Shown here: one piece after another, positions 1-9,456 of the stretch | How positions within the stretch are numbered: position 1 is the stretch's first letter | How the letters are laid out: the number at the start of each line of letters is the position of its first letter | Assembly: GCF_000621525.1 (NCBI RefSeq) | Contig: NZ_KK211300.1 | Span: 1 to 64,000, forward strand | Direction of reading: 5' to 3' | DNA from: Legionella fairfieldensis ATCC 49588 | GTDB lineage: Bacteria > Pseudomonadota > Gammaproteobacteria > Legionellales > Legionellaceae | DNA length: 64,000 bases | The notes under the pieces: generated by a model | Databases searched by the model: none | What the model was told of the DNA's origin: nothing | The model's input: only the letters and a program-made list of their open reading frames with translations | Program-made: the position numbers and the translations under genes

Positions 1-348
1 AATCTCTCAAGGGTCTTGCCTTTGGCGATAAGGGCTATATCGGTAAAAAAATATTTGAAGAACTGATTAATGGTGGACTAAAACTAATCACTAGAAAACG
101 TAAAAATATGAAGGATAAACTCGACTTATCCAGTTATGAAAAACAGTTGCTTAACCAGCGTGGTATCATTGAAACCGTGATTGGTCATTTAAAACATTGT
201 TATCAAGTTTGGCATACACGCCATCGCTCCATTATAAATGCAATGACTCATTTAGTGGCTGCTTTAGCTGCTTATGCCATTGAGCCATTAAAGCTGTCTG
301 CAATTAAATTGCTTGCAAATTGCGCATAGAAAAACCCATTACTGGGGT
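1..348 (+). mobile_element. 3' end of an IS982-family insertion sequence (left part outside window)
   Basis: The window opens inside an insertion sequence. The transposase reading frame runs off the left edge, and a likely right terminus ends in GGGGT near position 348. Read inward on the other strand this end begins ACCCC; IS982-family ends as I know them begin ACCC. The left inverted repeat lies outside the window, so neither the terminus nor the target duplication can be proven. Confidence 0.65.
3..329 (+). CDS. IS982-family transposase, C-terminal part
   Basis: An open frame enters from the left edge and stops at TAG 327-329, giving about 108 residues of a transposase C-terminus. Diagnostic stretches are GDKGYIG followed by a basic KLITRKRKNMK segment, then QRGIIETVIGHLKH and an ending in which most residues are hydrophobic. 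This is the pattern of the DDE domain end of IS982-type transposases (GDKGYI ... RGxIETVF ... LKH). The ATG at 108 is internal and is not the gene start. The frame is intact as far as it is visible. Whether the element is active depends on the part outside the window. The family is fairly sure; the exact element is unknown. Confidence 0.75.
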   Translation, partial: SLKGLAFGDKGYIGKKIFEELINGGLKLITRKRKNMKDKLDLSSYEKQLLNQRGIIETVIGHLKHCYQVWHTRHRSIINAMTHLVAALAAYAIEPLKLSAIKLLANCA

Positions 349-1179
349 TATAGTACGAATATCGTTACTGCGGGCACCAAATCCCCTCATTGACTGTGCA
401 TACTCAATGGCCTGATACAGCGAGGTAAACAGTAACATATCGTCTGAATTTTTGCAGGATGAGAATGAATCACATAGATCGCTTTCTTGTATATTTTCTT
501 TAGGAGTAATCAAATTATCATACTCATCCTGAGCTGAATTAAACGAGTTATTTTCCTCAGCTACCACAACTGGCGCACCCAAAGCATAAAAAAACAAAGG
601 CTGATAAGCCGATTGAAAAAAAGCAGATTTACAGGTTTTTCGCCAGGACTGATTAGTTCTATAATTTAAAAAAGAAATGATTCTTTTATTGATTTCTATA
701 TCCGTTGGAAAATTACCTATTGCGGGTGATTTTAAATCAACTGTTTTGGTCATCTTTTCAATGTTAACAGTATTTTCCGGATCACATAATTTCATTTTAT
801 TAAAAGGATTAAAATAATCAAAAAAACACTCTTTAATTAAAAATTGAATTTGATGATAAGAAGAGTGCTTTTCAACATATCCTTTTGTCCGGGGCGACAG
901 ATGTGGATTTCCAGAATAATTAAAATTTTTTCCAAAATCAATCTCTGGAAAACTGGATTTTTGCATGCCTTCATTGTGATAATAATTAAATATTTTTTTG
1001 ATCAGACCGGCATAATCAGAAAGTTTCCTGAATTTTATATAAACATCCAGTTCCTCCGAACTGATTCCCATGAAAATTTTTTTAATAATCTCTTTACGCT
1101 CTGATTTCTCTAATTCCAACGCGGAAAAAGGAACTATTAAATCATTATATAGTCTTTGCTTGATTTCTGTGTATAACAT
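304..1179 (-). CDS. Unknown protein with F-box-like segment, C-terminus supplied by the IS element
   Basis: I do not recognise the family. I place the start at ATG 1177-1179 because AAAGG lies seven bases upstream; a TTG nine codons earlier is the alternative. The product is about 291 residues, hydrophilic, without signal peptide or membrane helix. About two thirds of the way along, a segment reads FPTDIEINKRIISFL, then WRKTCK. Its spacing of Pro, hydrophobic and Leu/Cys positions resembles an F-box core. The stop codon and roughly the last 13 residues fall in the inferred IS982 right end, so the native C-terminus was probably replaced. This matters because Dot/Icm effectors carry their secretion signal there. 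It could be an inactivated effector, but no function is established. Confidence 0.55.
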   Translation of the reverse strand: MLYTEIKQRLYNDLIVPFSALELEKSERKEIIKKIFMGISSEELDVYIKFRKLSDYAGLIKKIFNYYHNEGMQKSSFPEIDFGKNFNYSGNPHLSPRTKGYVEKHSSYHQIQFLIKECFFDYFNPFNKMKLCDPENTVNIEKMTKTVDLKSPAIGNFPTDIEINKRIISFLNYRTNQSWRKTCKSAFFQSAYQPLFFYALGAPVVVAEENNSFNSAQDEYDNLITPKENIQESDLCDSFSSCKNSDDMLLFTSLYQAIEYAQSMRGFGARSNDIRTITPVMGFSMRNLQAI

Positions 1180-1288
1180 GTCATGGCCTTTATTATTTGT
1201 GTGCAAAATTTACATCACAAATAATAATCAATCAATATGCATATTATTTTGAAATCATTAAATTAATATTCCATCGATAGATCCATAC

Positions 1289-4200
1289 TTAAGAAAATCG
1301 CCATCTCACCGTGCCTTGCACACCATTATCCTGCGTTTTACCGCCTAACTGAGCTAAATAGCCCACAATAAACTGTAAGCGATTATCGTATGTACTCACG
1401 TCAACACCCACATCAATCAAGGCGGCGTCACGAGCAATTGGCACACCCGTAATAGCAAAAGGGTTGCTCCCGCTAAATGCAAATAGCGAGGTGGGGCTAA
1501 TCGCATCATAAGCATGTTGCCACCCTGCCAAACCTCGTGTTTGCCACACGAATTGATTAGTTTGCCAAAGTAAGCTATTAAACCGTAAACCTAATGTACT
1601 ATAAACCATTCTGTCTGACACGCTAAAGCCATTCAATGCACTAATTCCTCCATACTCATGAAATGAATTGCTATGAACATCGACATAAGCTAATTGCGCT
1701 ATCGGTTCCACAAGATGGTATTTATTCGAATAAACATCATAGCCTAATTCACTAAACACTTGCCGGGTGGGTAACTGATTACGTGAATGAAGTGAATCAA
1801 AAACACCAGGAAAAGCTACTGTTCGCTTTGTATGCAAGCGATGCCATTCATAATTTCCGCCCAGACGAAAAGTTAGCCTGGACCAACGGTTGCCTGTGTA
1901 AACGCCTAAATACGCATTATCGCTATCCCCCTGAGAACTTAAAGCAGGCATCCTTAAGTCCGTTTCGCCAAAACCGCTCACAATACCTATTCGCCATTGG
2001 TTCATCAGAATTGTATCCACACCAATCAATAATCCGTTATTCCTTCTTTTTACTGAGGCTGTGTTCGCTGTCGGTGTAAAAAGATTTCCCCAGGCACCAT
2101 ATCCTTCCAACCATAGAGCCGACTCTTTACAATTCTTTTTTGATGAAGAAAGCTCTTCCCCATTGCACACATTATCTAAACGGTTAAACACCGCATTTCG
2201 TACATAACGACTTTCTTCCACATAAGCACTCATGACTGCTGCATGAAACTGGCCCGATAAACTGTTAAACGCCGCCTGTGCCGTGACCGCATCCGATAAA
2301 TTCGCAATCGCTGTATACAAAGGGTTATCAGAATTTAACACACCTATACTATCCAATGCATTCGCCACTGAAATCTGATTAGGTGTTATTGCGAACGTCG
2401 CAAAGGCAATCGCATTACGCATGATGTTCAGGTATACATCATTGGGTCCATATGACAACGATAAATTTAAAAAAGGACGATTAACCGCTTGCAATACTGT
2501 AGGATTATATTGACCGAACACGCCACCTGTTGCATGCAAAATAGAAAAACTGGTATCCATTGTATACAGCCCATCCTCATTAATCACATTCACATAAGCA
2601 CCAGGATTAAGCGTTGCGCTACCTGAAACATTAATGAAATCATGCGCATTCCCCAGAACTTCCAAATCATAAACCGAACCTGCTGTCTGAATGTAATTCC
2701 CATTAAAGGTTAATGTTCCAATACCTGCGCCAGGCTGAATTCGACCATTAATCGTTGCCGTACTGCCAGCACTACCTGCTATTCCCGTGCCAGTTAAAAT
2801 CCCTGAAGAACCGACTGTCAGATTACCCCCCAATGCATTATTAATTGCTAAAATACCGTTCGTAACACTCGTTGTACCAGTAAATCCAGAACTATTGCCG
2901 TTCAAAGCTAATGAACCCGGGCCTGATTGTACTAAAGTTCCTCCCCCGCTGATCACGCCTCCATAAATTAACGAATCGGCACGATTGAAAACCAATGATG
3001 CATTATTCACAATATTGCCTTGTATACTGCCGCTCGTACCTCCATTGCCGAGCTGCAAGGTACCTGCGGAAATGATCGTATCACCCGTATAAGTACTGTC
3101 ATTGGTGAAAATTAAAGTCCCCGAGCCTGACTGCGTCACACTACCCGTACCCCCGATCATTCCACCATAGGCCACCGTGTCAGAGCGATCAAAAATTAAT
3201 GCGCCATTATTCACAATATTGCCCTGCACGCTACCGCTTGTGCCTCCATTACCTAGCTGCAGGGTCCCCGCGGAAATGATCGTATCACCCTGATAAGTAT
3301 TGTCATTAATGAGAACTAAAGTCCCTGAACCTGATTGCGTCACATTACCGGTGCCACTGATGACTCCCCCATAAACCAACGTATTTGAACGATTAAAGAT
3401 CAGTGACGCATTGTTCACAATGTTGCCTTGTACGCTACCGCTCGTACCTCCATTGCCGAGCTGCAAGGTACCGGCAGAGATGGTGGTTAATCCTGTATAA
3501 GTGTTATTAGCGGTTAATGTTAACATTCCTGTGCCTTGCTTAATAAAATGACCACTTCCTATTATTTCACCAGCAAAGAGGGTGGAATTGGAGGTGCCTG
3601 CAGTCAACGTTTGACTACCCAAATTAACAAACGTACCAGCAACACCTGATAAATCCTGAATGGTTTGATCTGAGGAAGAACTTGATATATCGAATGTTGC
3701 ACCCGGCGTCGTTAAGTCCACACCACTGCTCGTTGAAATAGTACCTGAACCGGTTAATGCCAAAGTGCCGTTTGAAATCGTTGTACTGCCTGTGTAGGTA
3801 TTTACATTACTTAATGTTAAACTGCCACTCCCTGCTTGCGTTAAACTACCACTCCCACTAATCACATTGCTATAGGTAATCCCATCGAGACGATTAAAAA
3901 CTAACGCGGCATTATTCACAATGTCACCCTGAATGCTACCGCTTCCAAGTCCATCGCCTACTTGTAATGTTCCCATATTTATTTGCCAATTGGTTGTAGT
4001 ACTGCTCATACCAATCAGGGTCCAGGTACTGCTGCCTGTTTTTACGTAATTATTAAAATTTCGGTATTGTGCACTGGGACCAACGGTTGACATATCAAAT
4101 GTAGCGTCAGTACTTCCTCCCAAACGCAGTGTATTTCCTGTACCAGAGGCTACCACATTACCAGTAATCACAGAGCCTGCCTGTAACTCCAGGGTATTAT

Positions 4201-5029
4201 TGCCTCCTGTAAAATTAATCGCATTAGCCTGGACGCCTAAACCTCCGTTACTAATCCCGCCAGTGATTGTGCCACTATTAATAAGAGTAAGAGCAATACC
4301 CTCAACGCCAACCCCTCCCAACCCCCCCAGAGCAGCGGAAGCACCCATACCTCCGTTACCTCCTGAAATAGTTCCAGTATTAGTCAAGACAGCCCCATCT
4401 ATAATAAACAATATACCAATACCTCCATCTCCTCCAAAACCACCATTTACGGCACCATTACCACCCCCACCAGCCGTAATGTTACCGCTGTTTGTATTGT
4501 TTGTCCCACCTCCTGTGATTACAGCACCATAACCTCCTGCACCACCGCCGCCTCCCCCACCTGAAGTAGAACCTGCCCCCCCATTTCCTCCATTACCTCC
4601 AAATACATTAGCCGTGTTATTAATTATTGGTGCCATAATACTGTTCCATCCACCACCACCTCCTCCCCCACCACTATTCGGCAGCACTGCTATCCCCCCT
4701 GCACTCCCATTAGGGGAAATCGCTGTACCACCTTGCCCCCCTCCGCCTGTAATAGATCCTCCTGCCCCACCTGTTCCTCCTCCGGCTGCTCCTCCACCGC
4801 CACCACCACTTGCGAGAGTAGCACTCCCGCCAGGTGAACCCTCAAAACCCGTACCACCGGCACCAGCCCCAGCTCCTCCACCCGCTCCACCATTAGCCAT
4901 GGTTATAGTAGATGTTATTAATAAGGCGGCAGTCATGACAAAAATACCCATAGAGAAACGGAATTTATCTTTTTTATTAAGTGCAATTGACTTGGAGTCG
5001 GGATTATATTGACTAGCTTTAAAATTCAT
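1289..5029 (-). CDS. Autotransporter (type Va) with glycine-rich passenger and PATR repeats
   Basis: Outer-membrane autotransporter of 1246 residues. Start ATG 5027-5029 has AAGGAG five bases upstream. Order of parts: a long N-terminal signal sequence (about residues 1-45, hydrophobic core GIFVMTAALLITST); a Gly-rich block (about 45-215); passenger-associated beta-helix repeats (about 300-760) containing phrases such as SAGTLQLGNGG and NTYTG; and a C-terminal 12-strand barrel domain (about residues 970-1246) beginning at WLEGYGAW. Three passenger repeats are near-identical 68-residue tandem copies. The last residue is Ser after RWRF, whereas most outer-membrane barrels end in an aromatic residue. 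There is no obvious protease triad, so I infer an adhesin or surface structure rather than a secreted enzyme. The gene is monocistronic, between the IS end and ubiA. Confidence 0.9.
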   Translation of the reverse strand: MNFKASQYNPDSKSIALNKKDKFRFSMGIFVMTAALLITSTITMANGGAGGGAGAGAGGTGFEGSPGGSATLASGGGGGGAAGGGTGGAGGSITGGGGQGGTAISPNGSAGGIAVLPNSGGGGGGGGWNSIMAPIINNTANVFGGNGGNGGAGSTSGGGGGGGAGGYGAVITGGGTNNTNSGNITAGGGGNGAVNGGFGGDGGIGILFIIDGAVLTNTGTISGGNGGMGASAALGGLGGVGVEGIALTLINSGTITGGISNGGLGVQANAINFTGGNNTLELQAGSVITGNVVASGTGNTLRLGGSTDATFDMSTVGPSAQYRNFNNYVKTGSSTWTLIGMSSTTTNWQINMGTLQVGDGLGSGSIQGDIVNNAALVFNRLDGITYSNVISGSGSLTQAGSGSLTLSNVNTYTGSTTISNGTLALTGSGTISTSSGVDLTTPGATFDISSSSSDQTIQDLSGVAGTFVNLGSQTLTAGTSNSTLFAGEIIGSGHFIKQGTGMLTLTANNTYTGLTTISAGTLQLGNGGTSGSVQGNIVNNASLIFNRSNTLVYGGVISGTGNVTQSGSGTLVLINDNTYQGDTIISAGTLQLGNGGTSGSVQGNIVNNGALIFDRSDTVAYGGMIGGTGSVTQSGSGTLIFTNDSTYTGDTIISAGTLQLGNGGTSGSIQGNIVNNASLVFNRADSLIYGGVISGGGTLVQSGPGSLALNGNSSGFTGTTSVTNGILAINNALGGNLTVGSSGILTGTGIAGSAGSTATINGRIQPGAGIGTLTFNGNYIQTAGSVYDLEVLGNAHDFINVSGSATLNPGAYVNVINEDGLYTMDTSFSILHATGGVFGQYNPTVLQAVNRPFLNLSLSYGPNDVYLNIMRNAIAFATFAITPNQISVANALDSIGVLNSDNPLYTAIANLSDAVTAQAAFNSLSGQFHAAVMSAYVEESRYVRNAVFNRLDNVCNGEELSSSKKNCKESALWLEGYGAWGNLFTPTANTASVKRRNNGLLIGVDTILMNQWRIGIVSGFGETDLRMPALSSQGDSDNAYLGVYTGNRWSRLTFRLGGNYEWHRLHTKRTVAFPGVFDSLHSRNQLPTRQVFSELGYDVYSNKYHLVEPIAQLAYVDVHSNSFHEYGGISALNGFSVSDRMVYSTLGLRFNSLLWQTNQFVWQTRGLAGWQHAYDAISPTSLFAFSGSNPFAITGVPIARDAALIDVGVDVSTYDNRLQFIVGYLAQLGGKTQDNGVQGTVRWRFS
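2940..3545 (-). repeat. Tandem 204-bp repeats inside the autotransporter gene
   Basis: The phrase cattattcac (cattgttcac in the third copy) recurs at 3001, 3205 and 3409, exactly 204 bases (68 codons) apart, and is followed each time by near-identical sequence. A diverged fourth copy starts near 3910, out of register. The period is in frame, so copy-number change would lengthen or shorten the beta-helix without disrupting the barrel. Confidence 0.85.
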
Positions 5030-5200
5030 TGCCTCTCCTTGGCTATGAGATCACGTGAAAAGAATCTTACCACCAGCAAGTCCATTAAGTGACAGGTTAT
5101 TTAAATTAAAATTTGCCTTGTGCCGGATAAAATAAAATTTATAAGATTAAGTCTAATATAATACTTTGTCTTAATAACTGGAATAAATTTAATGAACGAC

Positions 5201-6046
5201 TTATTTATAACCTATTGCTATAGCCAGCCACATGATTAGCCCATACCAGCTGTTCAGAGAAAATGCTCGGGAACAGCCTATTGGTTCACGCCCTGTAATT
5301 AACTTTTGCTGGTACAGCAAAATAAAACCAGCAATAAACCAACCGATGAAAAAGAAAAAATTATAGTTTAAAGTAAATGCTAAAAATAACCATGGGATGT
5401 GGAATAAACCTTGTAGACAACCAATAATCAGTCTGTCATAACTGGCGAAAAGTATAGCTGTGGATTTTACTCCGATTAGTACATCGTCATCACGATCCGC
5501 CATAGCATATTCAGTATCATAGGCAACGGTCCATAAGAAGTTGATGATAAGTAAATAAAACATACTACTATCAGGTGGGTAATTTGATGCTGCAAAAGCC
5601 ATTGGAATTCCCATCGAAAAAGCAAGACCTAATACCAATTGCGGCCCTTGAATAAAACGTTTACAAAAAGGATATAAAATTGTAATGAAAACCGCTAATA
5701 GCGCATAATAAAAACATATTTTGGGCAGTTGAATCAAAACAAGAAAAGCGATAAACAATAAAATCAAAAACAGGAACAACGCTTCTTGTAAACTCACCTC
5801 TCCCGAAGTCAAGGGACGATCATGGGTTCGCTTTACATGCAAATCGATATGACGATCGGCAATATCATTCACCACGCAGCCTGCTGCACGCATTAAAATC
5901 GTACCCAGCAAAAATAATAGACACAGTAAAAGAGGAGGATGACCTTGATTAGCAATCCATAATGCCCAGGCTGTGGGTAATCCTAATAATAAAATACCCG
6001 CTGGTTTGTGAAAGCGCATTAATTTAAGATAATTAATCCATTTCAA
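5201..6046 (-). CDS. ubiA: 4-hydroxybenzoate octaprenyltransferase
   Basis: Inner-membrane prenyltransferase that attaches the polyprenyl tail to 4-hydroxybenzoate, an early step in ubiquinone synthesis. The 281-residue protein has about eight hydrophobic segments and both Asp-rich Mg-prenyl-diphosphate motifs: NDIADRHID near residue 60 and DTEYAMADRDDD near residue 175. Its length is normal for UbiA. The start codon overlaps the end of ubiC by four bases (ATGA type), so the two are translationally coupled, and ubiC makes the substrate. No later ubi genes follow here; ubiG lies 27 kb away. Confidence 0.95.
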   Translation of the reverse strand: MKWINYLKLMRFHKPAGILLLGLPTAWALWIANQGHPPLLLCLLFLLGTILMRAAGCVVNDIADRHIDLHVKRTHDRPLTSGEVSLQEALFLFLILLFIAFLVLIQLPKICFYYALLAVFITILYPFCKRFIQGPQLVLGLAFSMGIPMAFAASNYPPDSSMFYLLIINFLWTVAYDTEYAMADRDDDVLIGVKSTAILFASYDRLIIGCLQGLFHIPWLFLAFTLNYNFFFFIGWFIAGFILLYQQKLITGREPIGCSRAFSLNSWYGLIMWLAIAIGYK

Positions 6047-6579
6047 TTCATAATCCTCACAAGTCCGGGAAGTAATATTTCTATCAAATAAAAGGGTAAA
6101 CCATTCAAGACAAAACCTGAAAAACGGGTCCAGTATTGATCTTCTTTATTTCCAGGTAATTCAGGAAACCAATAATATTCCAGACATTGATTATTAACAG
6201 AATAATTTAACATAAATTTTCGTGTAATATTTACGTTACCAAAAAGGAGTGTACCCAAAGATTCACGGTCTAATTTTTCAAAAAAGGAATAATTAGTTTG
6301 ATACGTTAAATGAGGAACAAGCGTGCGCGCGTACCAGCAAGGAGTTTCCTGTGAGTACATTAGAATTTCTCTTTGCCAAATCATCTCAACGGTCAAATCC
6401 AGAGTAAATTTGCACCACCAATCAGGAAAAGTCCAACGCTGATTCAGTACCTTCAGGGAGACATCGCCTCGAATTTTTTTTAATCTGTCAGTCAACGACG
6501 TTTGATGAGTCAACCAGGGCAATAAATCCTCTCGTAGGGTGCTCTCTGTTTTCAATAAATTATCAGGAAAAATCTTCAT
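6043..6579 (-). CDS. ubiC: Chorismate lyase
   Basis: Converts chorismate to 4-hydroxybenzoate and pyruvate, the first committed step of ubiquinone synthesis, in the cytoplasm. The 178-residue length fits UbiC. Family features seen: RQREI-like WQREILMYS, the CWYARTLVP segment that carries the active-site Arg, and the ESLGTLLFGN stretch that closes the fold. First gene of a two-gene unit with ubiA. Upstream there is about 300 bp before the next gene, and a clear Shine-Dalgarno sequence is lacking. Sequence similarity to UbiC is modest except at these motifs, but the ubiA context makes the assignment secure. Confidence 0.9.
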   Translation of the reverse strand: MKIFPDNLLKTESTLREDLLPWLTHQTSLTDRLKKIRGDVSLKVLNQRWTFPDWWCKFTLDLTVEMIWQREILMYSQETPCWYARTLVPHLTYQTNYSFFEKLDRESLGTLLFGNVNITRKFMLNYSVNNQCLEYYWFPELPGNKEDQYWTRFSGFVLNGLPFYLIEILLPGLVRIMN

Positions 6580-6883
6580 AAATTTTAAAGACTACATTTA
6601 ACAGCGATGCAAATCAAGAATCGGGAAGTACCGTCACTGAATCTTATGGCGGTACTTATTGTAAACGAATATTATTATCTAAAAAAACGCCCTGTTATTT
6701 GATTTTGTTCATTGCTGAATTAACTTTTCAATCAATTTATACACATTATATCAACAATGTTGATATATCTTCCCCGGTTCCTAAAAAAACGATAAAAAAT
6801 AGCTCAACACCAAAAAGCAAATCTCAGAAACTTCAAGGAAATACAATTTTATTTCAATACACAATGTATACTGAGCACCACGG
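6580..6883. other. Intergenic region with one hairpin
   Basis: Between ubiC and the pseudopilin gene. AAGTACCG at 6626-6633 pairs with CGGTACTT at 6650-6657; there is no U-run after it on either strand, so it is not a typical terminator. A short plus-strand open frame starting at 6699 has no ribosome binding site and no recognisable content. Nothing else seen. Confidence 0.5.
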
Positions 6884-7360
6884 CTATGTTTCCATCGCTT
6901 TTCGCACTCGCCCCAAACGATTAATTATTAACTTTACTTGTGACCCGTCTCCCTTTTGAAGATTAAAATGGCCAGTAATAGCAGCATGAGCCAAATCAGG
7001 AGAAAAAAGTAGATACTGATCGGAATAAAAGCCATGCCAGGTTATTTTTATTTCTTTGTGCCATTGCCATTGGTGAATTAACTGCGTCTCTGGTGAATAG
7101 CGATGAGTTTTATTATCAATAAAAAGCATCATGCCAGTTGACCAATCTGAATCGGTTAACGGAGTGAGAACAAGCGGTTTTCCTTTTAAAAGGGCCATGT
7201 TTCTTGCATAATAAATAGCCATCTTCAAGTCATTTTCTCTTATTTGTGCCTTGTTTTTTTGATGAATGGACAAACCAAACGATAAACTTACCAAAAGAAG
7301 AGTAATGATTAATAAACAAAAAAGAAGCTCAATGAGCGTTAGCCCTTTACTGCGAATCAC
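6884..7360 (-). CDS. GspH/FimT-family type IV pseudopilin
   Basis: Minor pilin-like protein of 158 residues with a type III prepilin signal: KG followed by LTLIELLFCLLIITLLL. Cleavage by prepilin peptidase would fall after Gly6, leaving a mature N-terminal Leu and the conserved Glu at position 5. The globular part is short, as in FimT/GspH proteins, which in type IV pili have been linked to DNA uptake in Legionella and Xanthomonas. The gene overlaps the 3' end of the upstream uracil-DNA glycosylase gene by 14 bp and has no other pilus gene beside it. Pilus assembly versus type II secretion cannot be decided from sequence. Confidence 0.8.
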   Translation of the reverse strand: MIRSKGLTLIELLFCLLIITLLLVSLSFGLSIHQKNKAQIRENDLKMAIYYARNMALLKGKPLVLTPLTDSDWSTGMMLFIDNKTHRYSPETQLIHQWQWHKEIKITWHGFYSDQYLLFSPDLAHAAITGHFNLQKGDGSQVKLIINRLGRVRKAMET

Positions 7361-7991
7361 TTTTTTCCTGCAAAAAATGTTTTACTGCAAGCAAATCAGC
7401 GTAGGATTTTTTTTTGTCTTTAGGGTTACGTAACAGATAAGCCGGATGATAACTTACCATAAAAGGGATGTTTTTATAACAATGAATTGTTTTGCGTAAC
7501 TGATTTAAAGGCAAGGCTTTATTAAGTAAAAATTGGCCGGCAAAACGTCCCAACGCAAGAAGCAATCGGGGCTTGACCAGCTCAATTTGCCGAGTCAGAT
7601 AAGCACTGCAATGAACAATTTCTTCCGGTGCAGGATCACGGTTATCTGGTGGCCTGCATTTTAACACATTAGCAATATAAACATCTTCTTCCCCCATACC
7701 AACGCTAGATAACATTTGGTTTAACAAGCCACCTGCTTTACCAACAAAGGGCAGACCTTGTTTATCCTCATAAAAGCCAGGCGCCTCCCCAATAATCATT
7801 AACTTTGCCTGCGCATTTCCTCGGGCAAACACAGTTTGGCTGCGTGTTTTGTGTAAAGAACAACGCGTGCACGCAGCAACTTCGTTAGCAAGTTGTAATA
7901 AAGAATTTTTATCCGATGAGTTATTCTGACGGACTAACCAACTGTTTATTCCCATCGTTTGTAAATAATATCGCTTTACATCATCTGTCAT
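7347..7991 (-). CDS. Uracil-DNA glycosylase, family 4 (iron-sulfur type)
   Basis: DNA repair enzyme that removes uracil from DNA. The 214 residues contain motif A as GEAPGFYEDKQGLPFVG, the ANVLKCRPP segment, and motif B as SYHPAYLLR. Four cysteines expected for the 4Fe-4S cluster are present: CTRC near residue 40, the Cys of LKCRPP and the Cys of EEIVHC about 17 residues later. It is often annotated as a phage SPO1 DNA-polymerase-related protein. It lies 18 bp downstream of prpD in the same direction, so it may be the distal gene of the prp transcript. A second, divergent UDG-like protein is encoded near 33.4-34.1 kb. Confidence 0.9.
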   Translation of the reverse strand: MTDDVKRYYLQTMGINSWLVRQNNSSDKNSLLQLANEVAACTRCSLHKTRSQTVFARGNAQAKLMIIGEAPGFYEDKQGLPFVGKAGGLLNQMLSSVGMGEEDVYIANVLKCRPPDNRDPAPEEIVHCSAYLTRQIELVKPRLLLALGRFAGQFLLNKALPLNQLRKTIHCYKNIPFMVSYHPAYLLRNPKDKKKSYADLLAVKHFLQEKSDSQ

Positions 7992-8009
7992 GGTTACAAC
8001 TTTTTATAA

Positions 8010-9455
8010 TTAAACAACCCACAACTCCATAAAATCAGAGACACTCATTTCAGCGAGTGAATTGGTATCACTCATCGCCTGCATAATTTTATCAATTTGT
8101 GCCATATCATATCGTGTTTTCAGGTTACGTTGAAATTTTTCCAATAACACCGGTATGCCTTCTTCACGACGGCGTTTGTGGCCAATAGGGTATTCAACGG
8201 TTATCAAATTGGACTGACTGCCATCTTTAAAAATAAGTTTAATGCTATTAGCAATCGATCGTTTTTCCGGATCGTGATAATCTCGAGAAAATTGCACGTT
8301 TTCACTGACATACATTTTTTCACGCAATTGATCGATACGAGGATCAGAAGCAGCCTCATTTTCATAATGTTCCGCCCGCAGATCACCGTGTAATAAACCA
8401 ATCGCTACCATATATTGCAGGCAATGATCTCTGTCTGCCGGGTTGTGTAACGTCCCTTGTTTACTAATAATACGAATAGCTGATTCATGAGTAACCAGTT
8501 CTATACGTGCAATCTCATCAAAACGCTCTGCAACTTGTGGATGTAAGATAACAGCACATTCAACCGCAGTTTGCGCATGAAATTCAGCAGGATAAGAAAG
8601 CTTAAAGAGGACGTTTTCCATCACATAACTATCATAAGTTCTTTGAAATTTAAACGCTTTGCCTCCAAAAAGAACATCATAAAACCCCCACTTTGGCGCG
8701 CTTAACGCACTGGGATAACCCATCTCTCCAGCCGCGGTAATTAAAGCCAGACGTACTGCCCTCGAAGTGGCATCTCCAGCGGCCCAGGACTTACGTGAAC
8801 CCGCATTGGGGGCATGTCTGTAAGTTCTTAAACTCTGTCCATCCACAAAAACCTGCGACAATGTACGTAACATCATATCCCTGTCTGCTCCCAATAAAGA
8901 AGCAGCTACCGCTGCACTGGCAACTTTCACCAATACCACATGATCCAGTCCCACCCGATTAAAGCTATTCTCTAAAGCAAGACACCCTTGTATCTCATGC
9001 GCTTTAATCATCGCAGTCAGTACGTCTTGCATGGTAAGCGCCGGTTTGCCTTCTTTCAGGTTTTGCTGACTGACATAATCTGCAACGGCTAATATTGCGC
9101 CCAGATTATCCGAAGGATGACCCCATTCTGCGGCGAGCCAGGTATCATTAAAATCAAGCCATCGAATCATCGTTCCGATGTTAAATGCCGCTTGAACAGG
9201 GTCAAGTTGATAAGGAGTACCCGGTACACGAGCGCCCCCCTCTAAAGAGGCGCCGGGCACCACCGGCCCCAGCAATTTGACACACTCTGGAAAATTAAGT
9301 GCCAATATACCGCAACCTAAAGTATCCATTAAACAAAGCCTGGTTGTTTCATAAGCAACAGCACTATCTATCTCTTTATTTAAAACATAATCGGCAATAC
9401 CGGCAATGACAGGATCATAATTAGGTTTGACATTACTTTCGACATAAGAATGCAT
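8010..9455 (-). CDS. prpD: 2-methylcitrate dehydratase
   Basis: Dehydrates 2-methylcitrate to 2-methyl-cis-aconitate in the methylcitrate cycle, which detoxifies and uses propionyl-CoA from odd-chain fatty acids and branched amino acids. MmgE/PrpD family, about 481 residues, collinear with the E. coli enzyme (for example [26 protein letters not shown] near residue 110 and the [12 protein letters not shown] segment). I choose ATG 9453-9455, directly after the prpC stop (TAACATG) and preceded by GAGAG, because its N-terminus length matches PrpD. An ATG at 9470 and a TTG at 9473 are in-frame alternatives. Third gene of prpB-prpC-prpD. Confidence 0.93.
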   Translation of the reverse strand: MHSYVESNVKPNYDPVIAGIADYVLNKEIDSAVAYETTRLCLMDTLGCGILALNFPECVKLLGPVVPGASLEGGARVPGTPYQLDPVQAAFNIGTMIRWLDFNDTWLAAEWGHPSDNLGAILAVADYVSQQNLKEGKPALTMQDVLTAMIKAHEIQGCLALENSFNRVGLDHVVLVKVASAAVAASLLGADRDMMLRTLSQVFVDGQSLRTYRHAPNAGSRKSWAAGDATSRAVRLALITAAGEMGYPSALSAPKWGFYDVLFGGKAFKFQRTYDSYVMENVLFKLSYPAEFHAQTAVECAVILHPQVAERFDEIARIELVTHESAIRIISKQGTLHNPADRDHCLQYMVAIGLLHGDLRAEHYENEAASDPRIDQLREKMYVSENVQFSRDYHDPEKRSIANSIKLIFKDGSQSNLITVEYPIGHKRRREEGIPVLLEKFQRNLKTRYDMAQIDKIMQAMSDTNSLAEMSVSDFMELWVV

Positions 9456-9456
9456 G

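Noticed and set aside
1783-2079. 98-codon plus-strand frame
   Set aside because: Antisense to the autotransporter barrel domain, whose codons explain the sequence.
4200-5012. Long proline-rich plus-strand frames opposite the autotransporter
   Set aside because: They are the complement of the Gly-rich GGN codons of the autotransporter; no binding site or real protein pattern.
6699-6959. 86-codon plus-strand frame
   Set aside because: Overlaps the end of the pseudopilin gene, low-complexity and without binding site.
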